In this document: piece by piece, positions 36,358-44,712 of the stretch
Layout: every line of letters starts with the position of its first letter
Numbering within the stretch: position 1 is the first letter of the stretch
Assembly (NCBI RefSeq): GCF_947502445.1
Contig: NZ_CANMZW010000001.1
Span: 186,001 to 250,000 of the forward strand
From: an uncultured Brevibacillus sp.
GTDB taxonomy: Bacteria > Bacillota > Bacilli > Brevibacillales > Brevibacillaceae
Direction: 5' to 3'
DNA length: 64,000 nt
Program-made: the position numbers and the translations under genes
The notes under the pieces: model-generated
What the model saw: the letters and a program-made list of their open reading frames with translations, nothing else
The model's database searches: none
Told to the model about the DNA's origin: nothing

Positions 36358-37170
36358 ATGAGTAGAGAATACGCGATAGCCGTAATTGATTCAGGAGTGG
36401 GAGGATTAACCGTAGCCAAGGAAGTCATGCGTCAGTTGCCCGAGGAACGGATCTTATATGTAGGAGATAACGCACGTTGTCCGTACGGCTCCAAGTCACC
36501 GGAGGAGATTCGCGCGTTCAGCTTTCAAATGATTGACTTTGTTCGGCAGACACCACTAAAAGCATTGGTCATTGCCTGTAATACAGCAACAGCTGTCGTC
36601 TTGGAAGAAGCGATGGCTTATTTACCGTTACCCGTCATCGGGGTAATTGAACCGGGGGCGCGTGCAGCTGTCCAAGCAACCAAAAGCGGACGAATCGGAG
36701 TCATCGGTACCGAAACAACGATCCGTACAAAAGCATATGAGCGTGCCTTGCTGCGTGCTCGGCCAGATTTGTTTGTGTCAGGCTTGGCCTGCCCCGATTT
36801 TGTGCCGCTTGTAGAAAATCATCAGGCCAGTTCAAATAAAGCGCGGCAAGTAGTAAAAGAGACGCTTGCGCCGCTGATCCGTGAAGAGCTGGATACGTTG
36901 ATTTTGGGCTGTACACATTACCCACTACTGGCACCGATTATCCAGGAGGTCACGGGAGATCAGGTGCGCTTGATCAATTCCGCAGAGGAAACAGCTCGCG
37001 AGCTGTCAAGCCAAATTATTACGGAGGCACAGAGCAGCAATGGCGTTCAGCCAGAGCATCTGTTCATCACGAGCGGTGACAGAAATCGTTTCCGTTCCAT
37101 TGCAGAAGAGTGGCTGGATTGTCAAGTCGAGATACAGCACCACTCTCTGGAAAAATCGGTCGAGGCATAA
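36358..37170 (+). CDS. racE: Glutamate racemase
   Basis: A 270-residue cofactor-independent racemase that makes D-glutamate for peptidoglycan. The two catalytic cysteines are Cys74 in VIACNTATAV and Cys185 in LILGCTHYPLL. The N-terminal IAVIDSGVGGLTVAKEV carries the substrate-binding Asp-Ser, and YVGDNARCPYG is also diagnostic. The SD GGGGAG lies 11 bases before the ATG. The position before gerM and rph matches the Bacillus order. The gene name murI is used for the same function in other genera. Confidence 0.95.
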   Translation: MSREYAIAVIDSGVGGLTVAKEVMRQLPEERILYVGDNARCPYGSKSPEEIRAFSFQMIDFVRQTPLKALVIACNTATAVVLEEAMAYLPLPVIGVIEPGARAAVQATKSGRIGVIGTETTIRTKAYERALLRARPDLFVSGLACPDFVPLVENHQASSNKARQVVKETLAPLIREELDTLILGCTHYPLLAPIIQEVTGDQVRLINSAEETARELSSQIITEAQSSNGVQPEHLFITSGDRNRFRSIAEEWLDCQVEIQHHSLEKSVEA

Positions 37171-37267
37171 CCTTTCAGACAGCAGCCGTCAGACAAACTT
37201 TCAACGCATAAACCCAAGCCCTGCTCGTATACATGGTAGTACAAAGTGTCTGGAGGAGGCTGGGGAT

Positions 37268-38329
37268 ATGAAGAAAAGACACATAGGCAAAATGACGGCT
37301 GTGCTGGGGGTCAGCGCCATGCTGTTGTCGGGCTGCGGTCTCTTTGGCCCGGAAAAAGAAACGATCAGTATTGATGCACCGCCGCAAACGGAGGTAGTCG
37401 CAGGTGTCGAAAATGGAACTCCGACTACTGGTTCCGTAGCGCCAGGAACAGAAGGGACGGAGCCTGCAGTCCAAGCGACCTCAGAACATACGGTGTATCT
37501 CTTGGATGCGAATGGATATGTGGTACCCGTTTCGTTGGTTCTCCCTAAAGTGGAAGGTCCTGCCAAGCAAGTATTAAGCTACATGGTGAAGGGTGGACCA
37601 GTTGAGGGAATGCTCCAGGGCGGATTCTCTGCCGTATTGCCACAGGGCACTGAAGTCAAAGGCTTACTCATTAAAAACGGAGTTGCGACAGTCGACTTTT
37701 CCAAGGAATTCAAAACCTATGACGAAAAGGACGAAAAGCGGATTCTCGACGCGGTTACCCGAGCAATGACAGAGTTTAGTACGGTAAAAAGCGTGCAAAT
37801 CTGGGTGAATGGAACCCCGTTGACCGAGATGCCAGCAGCGAATACACCCATTACTCAGCTTGATCGCAATCAAGGGGTCAATCTGGAGCTGGCTGATGGT
37901 GCTATCCCTGGAAACACCTCGGCGGTTACGGTTTATTTCCAGGGACAGCTGGATGATGCACGCACCTACTATGTTCCAGTCACTCGTCTGGTTCCCGAAA
38001 CCGCTGACGTAGCCAAGGCGACGGTGGAGGAGTTGATCAAGGGTCCAAAACAAGGCTCCCAATTGTTCAGCTCGCTACTCCGTACTACCCGTGTGCTGGA
38101 TGTCAAACAGGAAAAAGAATTGATTACGGTCAATCTGAGCAGCGACATCCTCAAGTACGATGACGGAAAAGAAGCAAGTCCGGAAGCCTTGCAATCTCTC
38201 GTTCTTTCACTGACGGAGAGCACGGGGGCCAAAAAGGTACAGCTCCTGGTTGAGGGAAAACCACTGGCCAACACAGGCTTTACGAAGCCTGTCAGTCGCC
38301 CGATCCAGCTCAATTCGATGCAGTTCTAA
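37268..38329 (+). CDS. gerM: GerM-domain lipoprotein (sporulation/germination)
   Basis: A 353-residue lipoprotein. The signal peptide ends in the lipobox LLSGC at about residue 20, followed by a Thr/Gly/Pro-rich linker to about residue 78. Two GerM domains follow: the first from HTVYLLDANGYVVPV to WVNGTPL, the second from AVTVYFQGQLDDARTYYV to LLVEGKPL; each has a late VxIWV- or VQLLV-type strand. In Bacillus, GerM is a mother-cell lipoprotein needed for the channel between mother cell and forespore, and for germination. The start at 37268 is set by GGAGGAGG upstream and by the signal peptide. It is probably co-transcribed with racE. Confidence 0.93.
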   Translation: MKKRHIGKMTAVLGVSAMLLSGCGLFGPEKETISIDAPPQTEVVAGVENGTPTTGSVAPGTEGTEPAVQATSEHTVYLLDANGYVVPVSLVLPKVEGPAKQVLSYMVKGGPVEGMLQGGFSAVLPQGTEVKGLLIKNGVATVDFSKEFKTYDEKDEKRILDAVTRAMTEFSTVKSVQIWVNGTPLTEMPAANTPITQLDRNQGVNLELADGAIPGNTSAVTVYFQGQLDDARTYYVPVTRLVPETADVAKATVEELIKGPKQGSQLFSSLLRTTRVLDVKQEKELITVNLSSDILKYDDGKEASPEALQSLVLSLTESTGAKKVQLLVEGKPLANTGFTKPVSRPIQLNSMQF

Positions 38330-38347
38330 TCCACAAATGTTTCTGTG

Positions 38348-38377
38348 CCACGCCCGTCCCCTCGAGCGTGGTTTTTT
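38348..38377 (+). terminator. Terminator after gerM
   Basis: CCACGC and GCGTGG arms with a 12-base loop, followed by six T, 19 bases after the gerM stop. Confidence 0.8.
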
Positions 38378-38452
38378 GCTTGATTCGCTTTTCCCATTTT
38401 CCAGATGGAGCGGCCGACCACGATTGAGAATAACGTAACGAAACATCCTGCG

Positions 38453-38972
38453 AGTGACGTAAATCGTCGGGGAGAAGCTGGTCAATAAAAATGCAAATCC
38501 TTCAACTGCAAGGCCGACCGAAGCAGCCTCATACGGGTAGCGTTGTAGCCGTCCTGCAATCATTCCGCCGACAATAAAGCCAAGTCCGATCGCCCCGTAC
38601 AGCAGCCCGATTCCCATTTTTCCGGCATCAAAAACTTGATAGGCATATACACTGATCAGCACATTGATAATTCCGCCTCCGATTGACCATAGAGTCGTCA
38701 GCAGCAAAACGGCATAAACGATGGGCGTCTTTTGGATGAAATGAAGCACATCCTTGTAAGAGGTGACCGTCGCTCCCCCACAGGGCGATAAACACACCAC
38801 CGACAAGCGAGCCGATGGCCATGACGATCCCAAATACGCTTTGATCAAGTGCATTAGCAGAGGCCAATTCATTTCGGGAAACGATTTGTGGGAGGATGGA
38901 GAGCCGGGACGGATTATACATCGCGGAAAAGGCGACGAGTAAAAAAGTACCCGTGTATTGGCGAAGGTATAG
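38453..38972 (-). pseudogene. Remnant of an MFS transporter
   Basis: This 500-base remnant fills most of the 761-base gap between gerM and rph. On the minus strand one frame reads YTGTFLLVAFSAMYNPSRL, LPQIVSRNELASANALDQS and IGSLVGGVFIALWG, a central MFS loop and helix. Another frame continues SYKDVLHFIQKTPIVYAVL, SIGGGIINVLISVYAYQVF and LLYGAIGLGFIVGGMIAG, then breaks off at about SFSPTIYVT. The frames switch at a run of five G (38775-38779 on the complement), where one base less would restore them. The N-terminal helices and the last third are missing and no start codon or SD exists. It represents about 170 of a usual 400 residues, so it is dead. What it transported cannot be judged. Confidence 0.85.
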
Positions 38973-39043
38973 TCATGCGAATATTTGCAATTGATGTAAA
39001 TAGGGGATCGTTGTTTGGGCAGTGGCAGATCGTTTCCTACGTC

Positions 39044-39052
39044 TGGTATAAT
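39044..39052 (+). promoter_or_regulatory. Extended -10 promoter of rph
   Basis: TGGTATAAT is a full extended -10 element for sigma-A, about 39 bases upstream of the rph ATG. No good -35 is seen at the expected distance, which extended -10 promoters tolerate. Confidence 0.6.
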
Positions 39053-39090
39053 GAGCGGAGTGTATCAAAGCGATTTAGGAGGAACTTGGA

Positions 39091-39852
39091 ATGAGAGTGG
39101 ATGGCCGTGCCCATGACCAGTTGCGCCCCGTTACTATTACGCGCAACTACATTAAACATGCAGAAGGATCGTGCCTAATCGAAGTAGGAGATACCAAGGT
39201 GATTTGTACGGCGACTCTGGAAGATCGGGTTCCACCTTTTATGCGTGGTGGCGGGAAGGGCTGGATCACAGCCGAGTATTCCATGCTTCCCAGAGCAACA
39301 GCGACACGTAACGCCCGGGAGTCGTCCAAAGGAAAAGTCGGAGGACGCACCATGGAGATTCAGCGTCTGATCGGACGCGCACTTCGATCGGTCGTTCATT
39401 TAGAAGCGATGGGAGAGCGTACGATTTGGCTGGATTGTGACGTCATTCAGGCAGATGGCGGAACGCGTACCGCATCGATTACAGGAGCGTATGTGGCGAT
39501 GGTGGATGCGATGCAAAAGCTGGTGGACAGCGGCACGTGGAAGCAATTGCCCTTGAACGATTTTCTTGCGGCTACTTCAGTCGGTGTCGTTGGTGAAGAG
39601 ACCGTGCTTGACCTGAATTATAAGGAAGACTCGAGCGCGACTGTTGATATGAACGTTGTCATGACAGGAAAAGGAAAATTTGTCGAGCTGCAAGGAACTG
39701 GTGAAGATGCACCGTTTTCTCCAGAACAGCTACAGGAAATGATCGGCCTTGCCAAAATCGGTATCGATAATCTCATCCAAAGTCAAAAACAGGCCCTCAC
39801 AGGTGTGTCGCTCTCCTTTGCAGAAAACGTAGCGGAGCAAAGCCATGTCTGA
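39091..39852 (+). CDS. rph: RNase PH
   Basis: A 253-residue phosphorolytic 3'-5' exoribonuclease that trims tRNA 3' ends and degrades structured RNA. It begins [14 protein letters not shown], with [40 protein letters not shown] (phosphate-binding Arg region), [17 protein letters not shown] and [19 protein letters not shown], followed by the catalytic Asp region [17 protein letters not shown]. Length is standard for the family. SD AGGAGG lies 7 bases before the ATG. It overlaps rdgB by 8 bases, so translation is coupled. The gene order after gerM is as in Bacillus. Confidence 0.97.
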   Translation: MRVDGRAHDQLRPVTITRNYIKHAEGSCLIEVGDTKVICTATLEDRVPPFMRGGGKGWITAEYSMLPRATATRNARESSKGKVGGRTMEIQRLIGRALRSVVHLEAMGERTIWLDCDVIQADGGTRTASITGAYVAMVDAMQKLVDSGTWKQLPLNDFLAATSVGVVGEETVLDLNYKEDSSATVDMNVVMTGKGKFVELQGTGEDAPFSPEQLQEMIGLAKIGIDNLIQSQKQALTGVSLSFAENVAEQSHV

Positions 39853-40438
39853 GCGCAGAAGGGTCGTACTGGCCACACGCAACCAGGGGAAGGTCAAAGA
39901 GTTTAATCGGCTGTTTGCTGATCTCGGATGGGAAGGAATCAGTCTGGCCGAGTTTGAGGGTGTGCCAGAAGTGATAGAGGATGGCGAAACCTTTGAAGCT
40001 AATGCATTGAAAAAGGCGATTGAGATTTCTACATACTTGAAGCTGCCAGCGCTTGGCGATGATTCTGGGCTGGAGGTAGATGCACTGGGCGGTCGACCAG
40101 GCGTCTACTCCGCCAGATATGCTGGCGAGGATGCTACGGATGAAAAAAACTGGCGCAAGCTGTTGGATGAGCTGGATGGTGTGCCGATGGAAAGGCGTAC
40201 AGCGCGTTTCCGCTGTACGATTGCATTCGTGGTGCCTGGCTCTGAGCCTGTGATTACGACTGGCTCATGTGAGGGATTGATTGCAAAAGAGCCAAAAGGA
40301 ACAAATGGCTTTGGATACGATCCTGTCTTCTATATTCCAGAAATGGAGAAGATGATGGCTCAGCTCTTGCCTGAGGAAAAGAATCAAATCAGCCACAGAG
40401 CGCGTGCCATGAATCATTTGCTAGAAGCCCTCAAATAG
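39845..40438 (+). CDS. rdgB: XTP/dITP diphosphatase (RdgB/HAM1 family)
   Basis: A 197-residue house-cleaning enzyme that hydrolyses dITP, XTP and related non-canonical purine triphosphates to monophosphates. The signature elements are [17 protein letters not shown] at the N-terminus (phosphate binding), [34 protein letters not shown] (metal-binding Asp pair) and [15 protein letters not shown], then QISHRARAM. It starts within the last codons of rph. In Bacillus the equivalent gene is ysnA. Confidence 0.96.
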   Translation: MSERRRVVLATRNQGKVKEFNRLFADLGWEGISLAEFEGVPEVIEDGETFEANALKKAIEISTYLKLPALGDDSGLEVDALGGRPGVYSARYAGEDATDEKNWRKLLDELDGVPMERRTARFRCTIAFVVPGSEPVITTGSCEGLIAKEPKGTNGFGYDPVFYIPEMEKMMAQLLPEEKNQISHRARAMNHLLEALK

Positions 40439-40516
40439 GCTGGGGCAGGAACCCTTTAGGGTGAAGAGGAGGACAAAAAGCCTCCAAGGAGAGCGAGAAC
40501 AAGGGAGTGAGTCGCG

Positions 40517-41041
40517 ATGGGGATTCTCGTAATGAGTGACAGTCATGGACTGGTGCGCGAGGTCAGACAGGTGACAGATCGGCATACAGTGGAGAAAATT
40601 TTGCACTGTGGAGACTTTTGTGTAGATCACGAGCGCGAGCCGTTTTCGGGTATGACTCTCGTTCGTGGAAACTGCGACATAACGAAGGCAGTGCCTACAG
40701 AGCAGCAAACCCATTGGCGTGACCTGAACATCCTCCAGACTCATGGACATTTGTATGGCGTCAAAAGCTCTCTCTTGCGTCTACATTACCGGGCGGAGGA
40801 GACAGGGGCAAATGTGGTTGTATTTGGTCATTCTCATGTCCCTGCCTGTGGTGTGGAGAGGGGAATCTTGTTTCTCAATCCGGGCAGCCTGCAAATGCCC
40901 CGTGGCTTCGATGTCCCGACGTACGCTATTTTGGAGGAGTCAGGGGTCACACCAAAGGCTGTGAATATAACGGTTTCTTTCTATGATCATAAGGGTAATC
41001 CGGTGCGGGAGCTGGGTGGGAATTACTCGCTTCGGCGCTGA
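40517..41041 (+). CDS. Metallophosphoesterase, YfcE/YsnB type
   Basis: A 174-residue calcineurin-like phosphodiesterase. It has the five metal-binding blocks of the fold in a compact form: MSDSHG at residues 6-11, HCGDFC, VRGNCD, QTHGHLYGV and VFGHSHVPACG, ending with FLNPGSLQMPRG. This is the short MJ0936/YfcE type, active on phosphodiesters in vitro but with unclear cell substrates. The position after rdgB matches ysnB in Bacillus. SD GGGAGTGAG is about 6 bases before the ATG. The 78 bases before it contain no gene. Confidence 0.94.
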   Translation: MGILVMSDSHGLVREVRQVTDRHTVEKILHCGDFCVDHEREPFSGMTLVRGNCDITKAVPTEQQTHWRDLNILQTHGHLYGVKSSLLRLHYRAEETGANVVVFGHSHVPACGVERGILFLNPGSLQMPRGFDVPTYAILEESGVTPKAVNITVSFYDHKGNPVRELGGNYSLRR

Positions 41042-41053
41042 TTCGGAGGCTTC

Positions 41054-41081
41054 TTGTAAAGTGAAAGATTTGTGCTATACT
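41054..41081 (+). promoter_or_regulatory. Sigma-A promoter of tig
   Basis: TTGTAA, 16 bases, TATACT with TGC directly before the -10 (extended -10). The start site would be about 95 bases before the tig GTG. Confidence 0.65.
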
Positions 41082-41182
41082 AGAATGGTTAAAATGGCTA
41101 GAATATTATCATCCGAGCCTGCGAAGATTTCACGGCGCGGCTGGCGATGTTCTGTTGATTTGATTTAGGAGGGGAAGTTTAC

Positions 41183-42475
41183 GTGGCAGCAAATTGGGAA
41201 AAGGTAGAGAATAACCAGGGAGTCCTGACGGTTGAAGTAGATGCTTCGCAAGTAGACGCAGCATTGGATCAGGCGTTTAAAAAAGTGGTACAAAAAGTTC
41301 AGGTTCCAGGATTCCGTAAAGGAAAAATTCCACGCAAAATGTTCGAAGCTCGTTTTGGTGTAGAATCCCTGTACCAAGACGCTCTTGACATTCTGTTGCC
41401 AAATGCGTACGGACAAGCTGTTCGTGAAGCTGGTATCGAGCCAGTAGATCGTCCAGAAGTAGACGTAGCGCAAATGGAGAAAGGTAAAAACCTGATCTTC
41501 AAGGCGACTGTAACTGTGAAGCCTGAAGTGAAGCTGGGCGACTACAAAAACCTCAGCATCGAAGAAAAAGAATTCACTGTAAGCGATGAGAGCGTAGACG
41601 CTGAACTGAAGCGTATGCAAGAGCGTCATGCAGAACTCGTAGCAGTAGAAGAAGGCGCAGCACAAAACACTGACCAGGCTGTAATCGATTTCGAAGGCTT
41701 CCAAGATGGCGTAGCTTTTGAAGGCGGTAAAGCAGAAGACTACTCCCTGGAGCTGGGTTCCGGTACTTTCATCGCTGGTTTCGAAGAGCAAGTAGTTGGA
41801 ATGAACGTAGGCGAAGAAAAAGAAATCACTGTAACCTTCCCAGAAGAGTACCACTCTCCTAACCTCGCAGGTAAAGAAGCGGTATTCAAAGTAAAATTGA
41901 ACAGCCTGAAGCGCAAAAATCTGCCAGCTTTGGACGATGAGTTCGCAAAAGACGTGAGCGAGTTCGACACACTGGAAGAGCTGAAAGCTGACACCAAGAA
42001 AAAACTCGAAGATAAAACAGCACTAGAAAAAGATCAATATGTGCGTGAACAACTCGTGCTGAAAGCAGCTGAAAATGCTGAGCTCGAACTGCCAGAAGTA
42101 ATGGTTGAGCATGAGCTGGATCAAATGGTATCCGAATTTGGTCAACGCCTGCAATACCAAGGCATGACACTGGAGCTGTACTACCAGTTCTCCGGTATGG
42201 ATGAGAGCCAATTGCGTGATCAATTGCGTGCAGACGCTACATCCCGTGTTCGCACTTCCCTGACTTTGGAAGCAATCGGCAAAGCTGAAAACATCGAAGC
42301 GACAGAAGAAGACGTAACAGCAGAACTGGAAAAGCTGGCTGCAACCTATGGCCGCCCTGCAGACGAGCTGCGTAAAATCTTCTCCGCTCAAGACGGTATG
42401 GCAGCACTGTACCGCGATGTGCAAACTCGCAAAACCGTTGATTTCCTAGTTGCAGAAAGCAAGGTAAATGCATAA
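41183..42475 (+). CDS. tig: Trigger factor
   Basis: A 430-residue ribosome-associated chaperone and peptidyl-prolyl isomerase that meets nascent chains at the tunnel exit. The N-terminal ribosome-binding domain contains [18 protein letters not shown] with the FRKGKxP contact loop at about residue 45. The FKBP-type domain is at about 150-245 ([34 protein letters not shown]), and the rest is the helical chaperone domain rich in Glu and Leu. Codon use is strongly biased, as in highly expressed genes. The start is GTG, eight bases after GGAGGGG. A good terminator follows, so it is a single-gene unit. Confidence 0.97.
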   Translation: MAANWEKVENNQGVLTVEVDASQVDAALDQAFKKVVQKVQVPGFRKGKIPRKMFEARFGVESLYQDALDILLPNAYGQAVREAGIEPVDRPEVDVAQMEKGKNLIFKATVTVKPEVKLGDYKNLSIEEKEFTVSDESVDAELKRMQERHAELVAVEEGAAQNTDQAVIDFEGFQDGVAFEGGKAEDYSLELGSGTFIAGFEEQVVGMNVGEEKEITVTFPEEYHSPNLAGKEAVFKVKLNSLKRKNLPALDDEFAKDVSEFDTLEELKADTKKKLEDKTALEKDQYVREQLVLKAAENAELELPEVMVEHELDQMVSEFGQRLQYQGMTLELYYQFSGMDESQLRDQLRADATSRVRTSLTLEAIGKAENIEATEEDVTAELEKLAATYGRPADELRKIFSAQDGMAALYRDVQTRKTVDFLVAESKVNA

Positions 42476-42538
42476 GCTTAGGAAGAACGCATGATTGGTC
42501 AGTGGGCAGGCTACGCCTGAATGCTGGCTGGAAGACTA

Positions 42539-42568
42539 CAAGGCACGAGAAGATCGTGCCTTGTTTTT
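42539..42568 (+). terminator. Terminator after tig
   Basis: CAAGGCACGA and TCGTGCCTTG are perfect 10-base complements with a 5-base loop, followed by TTTTT. Confidence 0.93.
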
Positions 42569-42604
42569 CCACCATTGGACTTTTTTGCGCGATCCTTCTC
42601 AATT

Positions 42605-42630
42605 AAAGGGGAATCCCTTTTACCGGTAAA
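42605..42630. promoter_or_regulatory. Two overlapping palindromes in front of clpP
   Basis: AAAGGG-GAAT-CCCTTT (42605-42620) is followed by TTTACCGGTAAA (42619-42630), a perfect 12-base palindrome that abuts the GGAGG of the clpP SD. They could be an operator or a translational hairpin. The CtsR heptad repeat usual before clpP in Bacillus is not seen. Confidence 0.45.
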
Positions 42631-42644
42631 GGAGGAAGATACAT

Positions 42645-43226
42645 ATGCTAATACCTATGGTCATCGAGCAAACCAGTAGAGGCGAGCGCTCCTACGATAT
42701 ATACTCGCGCCTCTTGAAGGACCGGATTATTCTACTGGGCACAGAGATTGACGACGAGATTGCCAATCTGGTAGTAGCCCAGCTGCTCTTTTTGCAGGCG
42801 GAGGATCCGGACAAAGACATATCCCTATACATAAACTCACCAGGTGGTTCTGTAACAGCAGGCATGGCTATCTACGACACGATGCAGTACATTAAACCTG
42901 ATGTGTCCACGATTTGTGTGGGCATGGCTGCAAGTATGGGTGCATTCCTACTCGCGGCTGGTGCAAAAGGGAAACGTTTTGCATTGCCGAACAGTGAAGT
43001 GATGATTCACCAACCACTTGGCGGCGTGCGTGGCCAAGCTGAGGATATCCGTATTCATGCGGAGTGGATTCTCAAAACGAAACGCCAACTCAATCAGATT
43101 TTGTCCGAGCGCACGGGTCAGCCATACGAGAGAGTAGAGCAGGATACCGATCGCGACAATTTCATGAGCGCAGAAGACGCAAAGGCCTATGGATTGATTG
43201 ACACGATTATCGAACGCAAAAACTGA
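42645..43226 (+). CDS. clpP: ATP-dependent Clp protease proteolytic subunit
   Basis: A 193-residue serine peptidase that forms the tetradecameric Clp chamber and works with ClpX and other Clp ATPases. The catalytic triad is Ser97 (GMAASMGAF), His122 (MIHQPLGG) and Asp171 (DTDRDNFMS). The N-terminus [19 protein letters not shown] is the usual processed region. SD AAAGGAGG is about 7 bases from the ATG. The stop is 20 bases before clpX, so the two are probably one operon. In Bacillus clpP lies elsewhere; here it is paired with clpX as in many other bacteria. Confidence 0.98.
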   Translation: MLIPMVIEQTSRGERSYDIYSRLLKDRIILLGTEIDDEIANLVVAQLLFLQAEDPDKDISLYINSPGGSVTAGMAIYDTMQYIKPDVSTICVGMAASMGAFLLAAGAKGKRFALPNSEVMIHQPLGGVRGQAEDIRIHAEWILKTKRQLNQILSERTGQPYERVEQDTDRDNFMSAEDAKAYGLIDTIIERKN

Positions 43227-43246
43227 CCTGTTGTGAGGTGAAGCGC

Positions 43247-44512
43247 ATGTTTAAGTTTAACGACGACAAAGGCCAACTGAAGTGTTCCTTCTGCGGCAAG
43301 TCCCAGGAACAGGTGCGCAAGCTGGTAGCTGGTCCTGGTGTATACATTTGTGACGAGTGTATCGAACTGTGCAACGAAATTGTACAGGAAGAGCTGGGAA
43401 CTGAAGAAGAAATTGATATGAAGGAAATCCCAAAACCGGTAGATATTCGTAAAATCCTCGACGATTATGTCATCGGACAGGACATGGCGAAAAAATCTCT
43501 CTCGGTTGCGGTATACAATCACTACAAACGGATCAACTCCGGCGCTAAGATCGAGGATGTAGAGCTGCAAAAATCCAACATCATGCTGATCGGTCCGACT
43601 GGTAGCGGTAAAACGTTGCTCGCACAAACATTGGCACGTATCCTGAACGTACCATTCGCAATCGCGGATGCAACCTCTTTGACTGAGGCGGGTTACGTGG
43701 GTGAAGATGTGGAAAACATCTTGCTCAAGCTGATTCAGGCGGCTGATTACGATGTAGAAAAAGCGGAAAAAGGCATTATCTACATCGATGAGATTGACAA
43801 AGTAGCACGTAAGTCTGAAAATCCATCCATCACTCGTGATGTTTCTGGTGAAGGCGTACAGCAAGCTTTGCTCAAAATCTTGGAAGGTACGGTTGCGAGT
43901 GTTCCACCACAAGGCGGACGCAAGCATCCACATCAGGAGTTTATCCAGATCGATACCTCCAACATTTTGTTCATTTGTGGCGGTGCGTTTGACGGCGTAG
44001 AGCAAATCATCAAGCGACGTATGGGTAAAAAAGTCATCGGCTTTGGTGCAGACTTCGGCGATGGCGTCAAAGCAGATTTGAAAGCTGGCGAATACTTGAA
44101 GTATGTATTGCCGGAAGACCTGTTGAAGTTCGGTCTGATTCCAGAGTTTGTTGGCCGTTTGCCGGTTCTTGCAACGCTGGAGCCATTGGACGAAGAAACA
44201 CTCATCCGCATCCTGACCGAACCGAAAAACTCCTTGGTCAAACAGTATCAAAAGCTGCTGAGCCTCGATGGAGTAGAGCTGGAGTTTGATGCTGGTGCTC
44301 TCTTGCAAATCGCGAAAGAAGCCATCAAGCGAAACACTGGTGCGCGCGGATTGCGTGCGATCATCGAGCAAATCATGCTGGATATGATGTATGAGCTGCC
44401 ATCCCGCGAGGATGTCACCAAGTGCGTGATTACGGAAGAAACCGTACGTGACAAAGTGAAGCCGCAGCTTACCACCAAAGACGGCAGAGAGATGCGCGGT
44501 GAAACTGCTTAA
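43247..44512 (+). CDS. clpX: ATP-dependent Clp protease ATPase subunit
   Basis: A 421-residue AAA+ unfoldase that recognises tagged proteins and feeds them to ClpP. The N-terminal zinc-binding domain has CSFCGKSQ and CDECIELC (four Cys). Walker A is [10 protein letters not shown], Walker [12 protein letters not shown], and [19 protein letters not shown] includes the pore-associated RKH loop. The IGF loop that docks ClpP is present as [10 protein letters not shown]. The ATG at 43247 is preferred over a GTG at 43238 that forms part of the SD (GAGGTGAAG). It ends before a terminator. Confidence 0.98.
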   Translation: MFKFNDDKGQLKCSFCGKSQEQVRKLVAGPGVYICDECIELCNEIVQEELGTEEEIDMKEIPKPVDIRKILDDYVIGQDMAKKSLSVAVYNHYKRINSGAKIEDVELQKSNIMLIGPTGSGKTLLAQTLARILNVPFAIADATSLTEAGYVGEDVENILLKLIQAADYDVEKAEKGIIYIDEIDKVARKSENPSITRDVSGEGVQQALLKILEGTVASVPPQGGRKHPHQEFIQIDTSNILFICGGAFDGVEQIIKRRMGKKVIGFGADFGDGVKADLKAGEYLKYVLPEDLLKFGLIPEFVGRLPVLATLEPLDEETLIRILTEPKNSLVKQYQKLLSLDGVELEFDAGALLQIAKEAIKRNTGARGLRAIIEQIMLDMMYELPSREDVTKCVITEETVRDKVKPQLTTKDGREMRGETA

Positions 44513-44534
44513 CTAACGAATATATACACACGAG

Positions 44535-44563
44535 CCATCCCGTACAATGCGGGGTGGTTTTTT
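44535..44563 (+). terminator. Terminator after clpX
   Basis: CCATCCCG and CGGGGTGG pair with one T-G wobble around a 7-base loop, followed by TTTTTT. Confidence 0.9.
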
Positions 44564-44613
44564 CTTGTTTGGGTTGAATGATTTGGTAACTCCTGTGCTG
44601 GCACTGGTTTTTG

Positions 44614-44643
44614 GTTTATGACTTCGTTTGCGGGGCAATACTA
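44614..44643 (+). promoter_or_regulatory. Sigma-F-like promoter of lonB
   Basis: GTTTA, 15 bases, GGCAATACTA. The -10 fits the sigma-F consensus GGnnAnAmTR at every position and the -35 differs from GTATA at one. It lies 70 bases before lonB, which is a sigma-F gene in Bacillus subtilis, so the match has independent support. Confidence 0.6.
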
Positions 44644-44712
44644 CTTGATATCGTTCAAGAGACGCTTTTACATATCGGTAAAAAGCATCCAGCCGCAATG
44701 GGAGGGATTCAC

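Noticed and set aside
41165..41854. 229-codon open frame on the minus strand
   Set aside because: Antisense shadow of tig, rich in Phe and Tyr because of the strong codon bias of the real gene.
43187..44371. 394-codon open frame on the minus strand
   Set aside because: Antisense shadow of clpX, with no domain and no SD.
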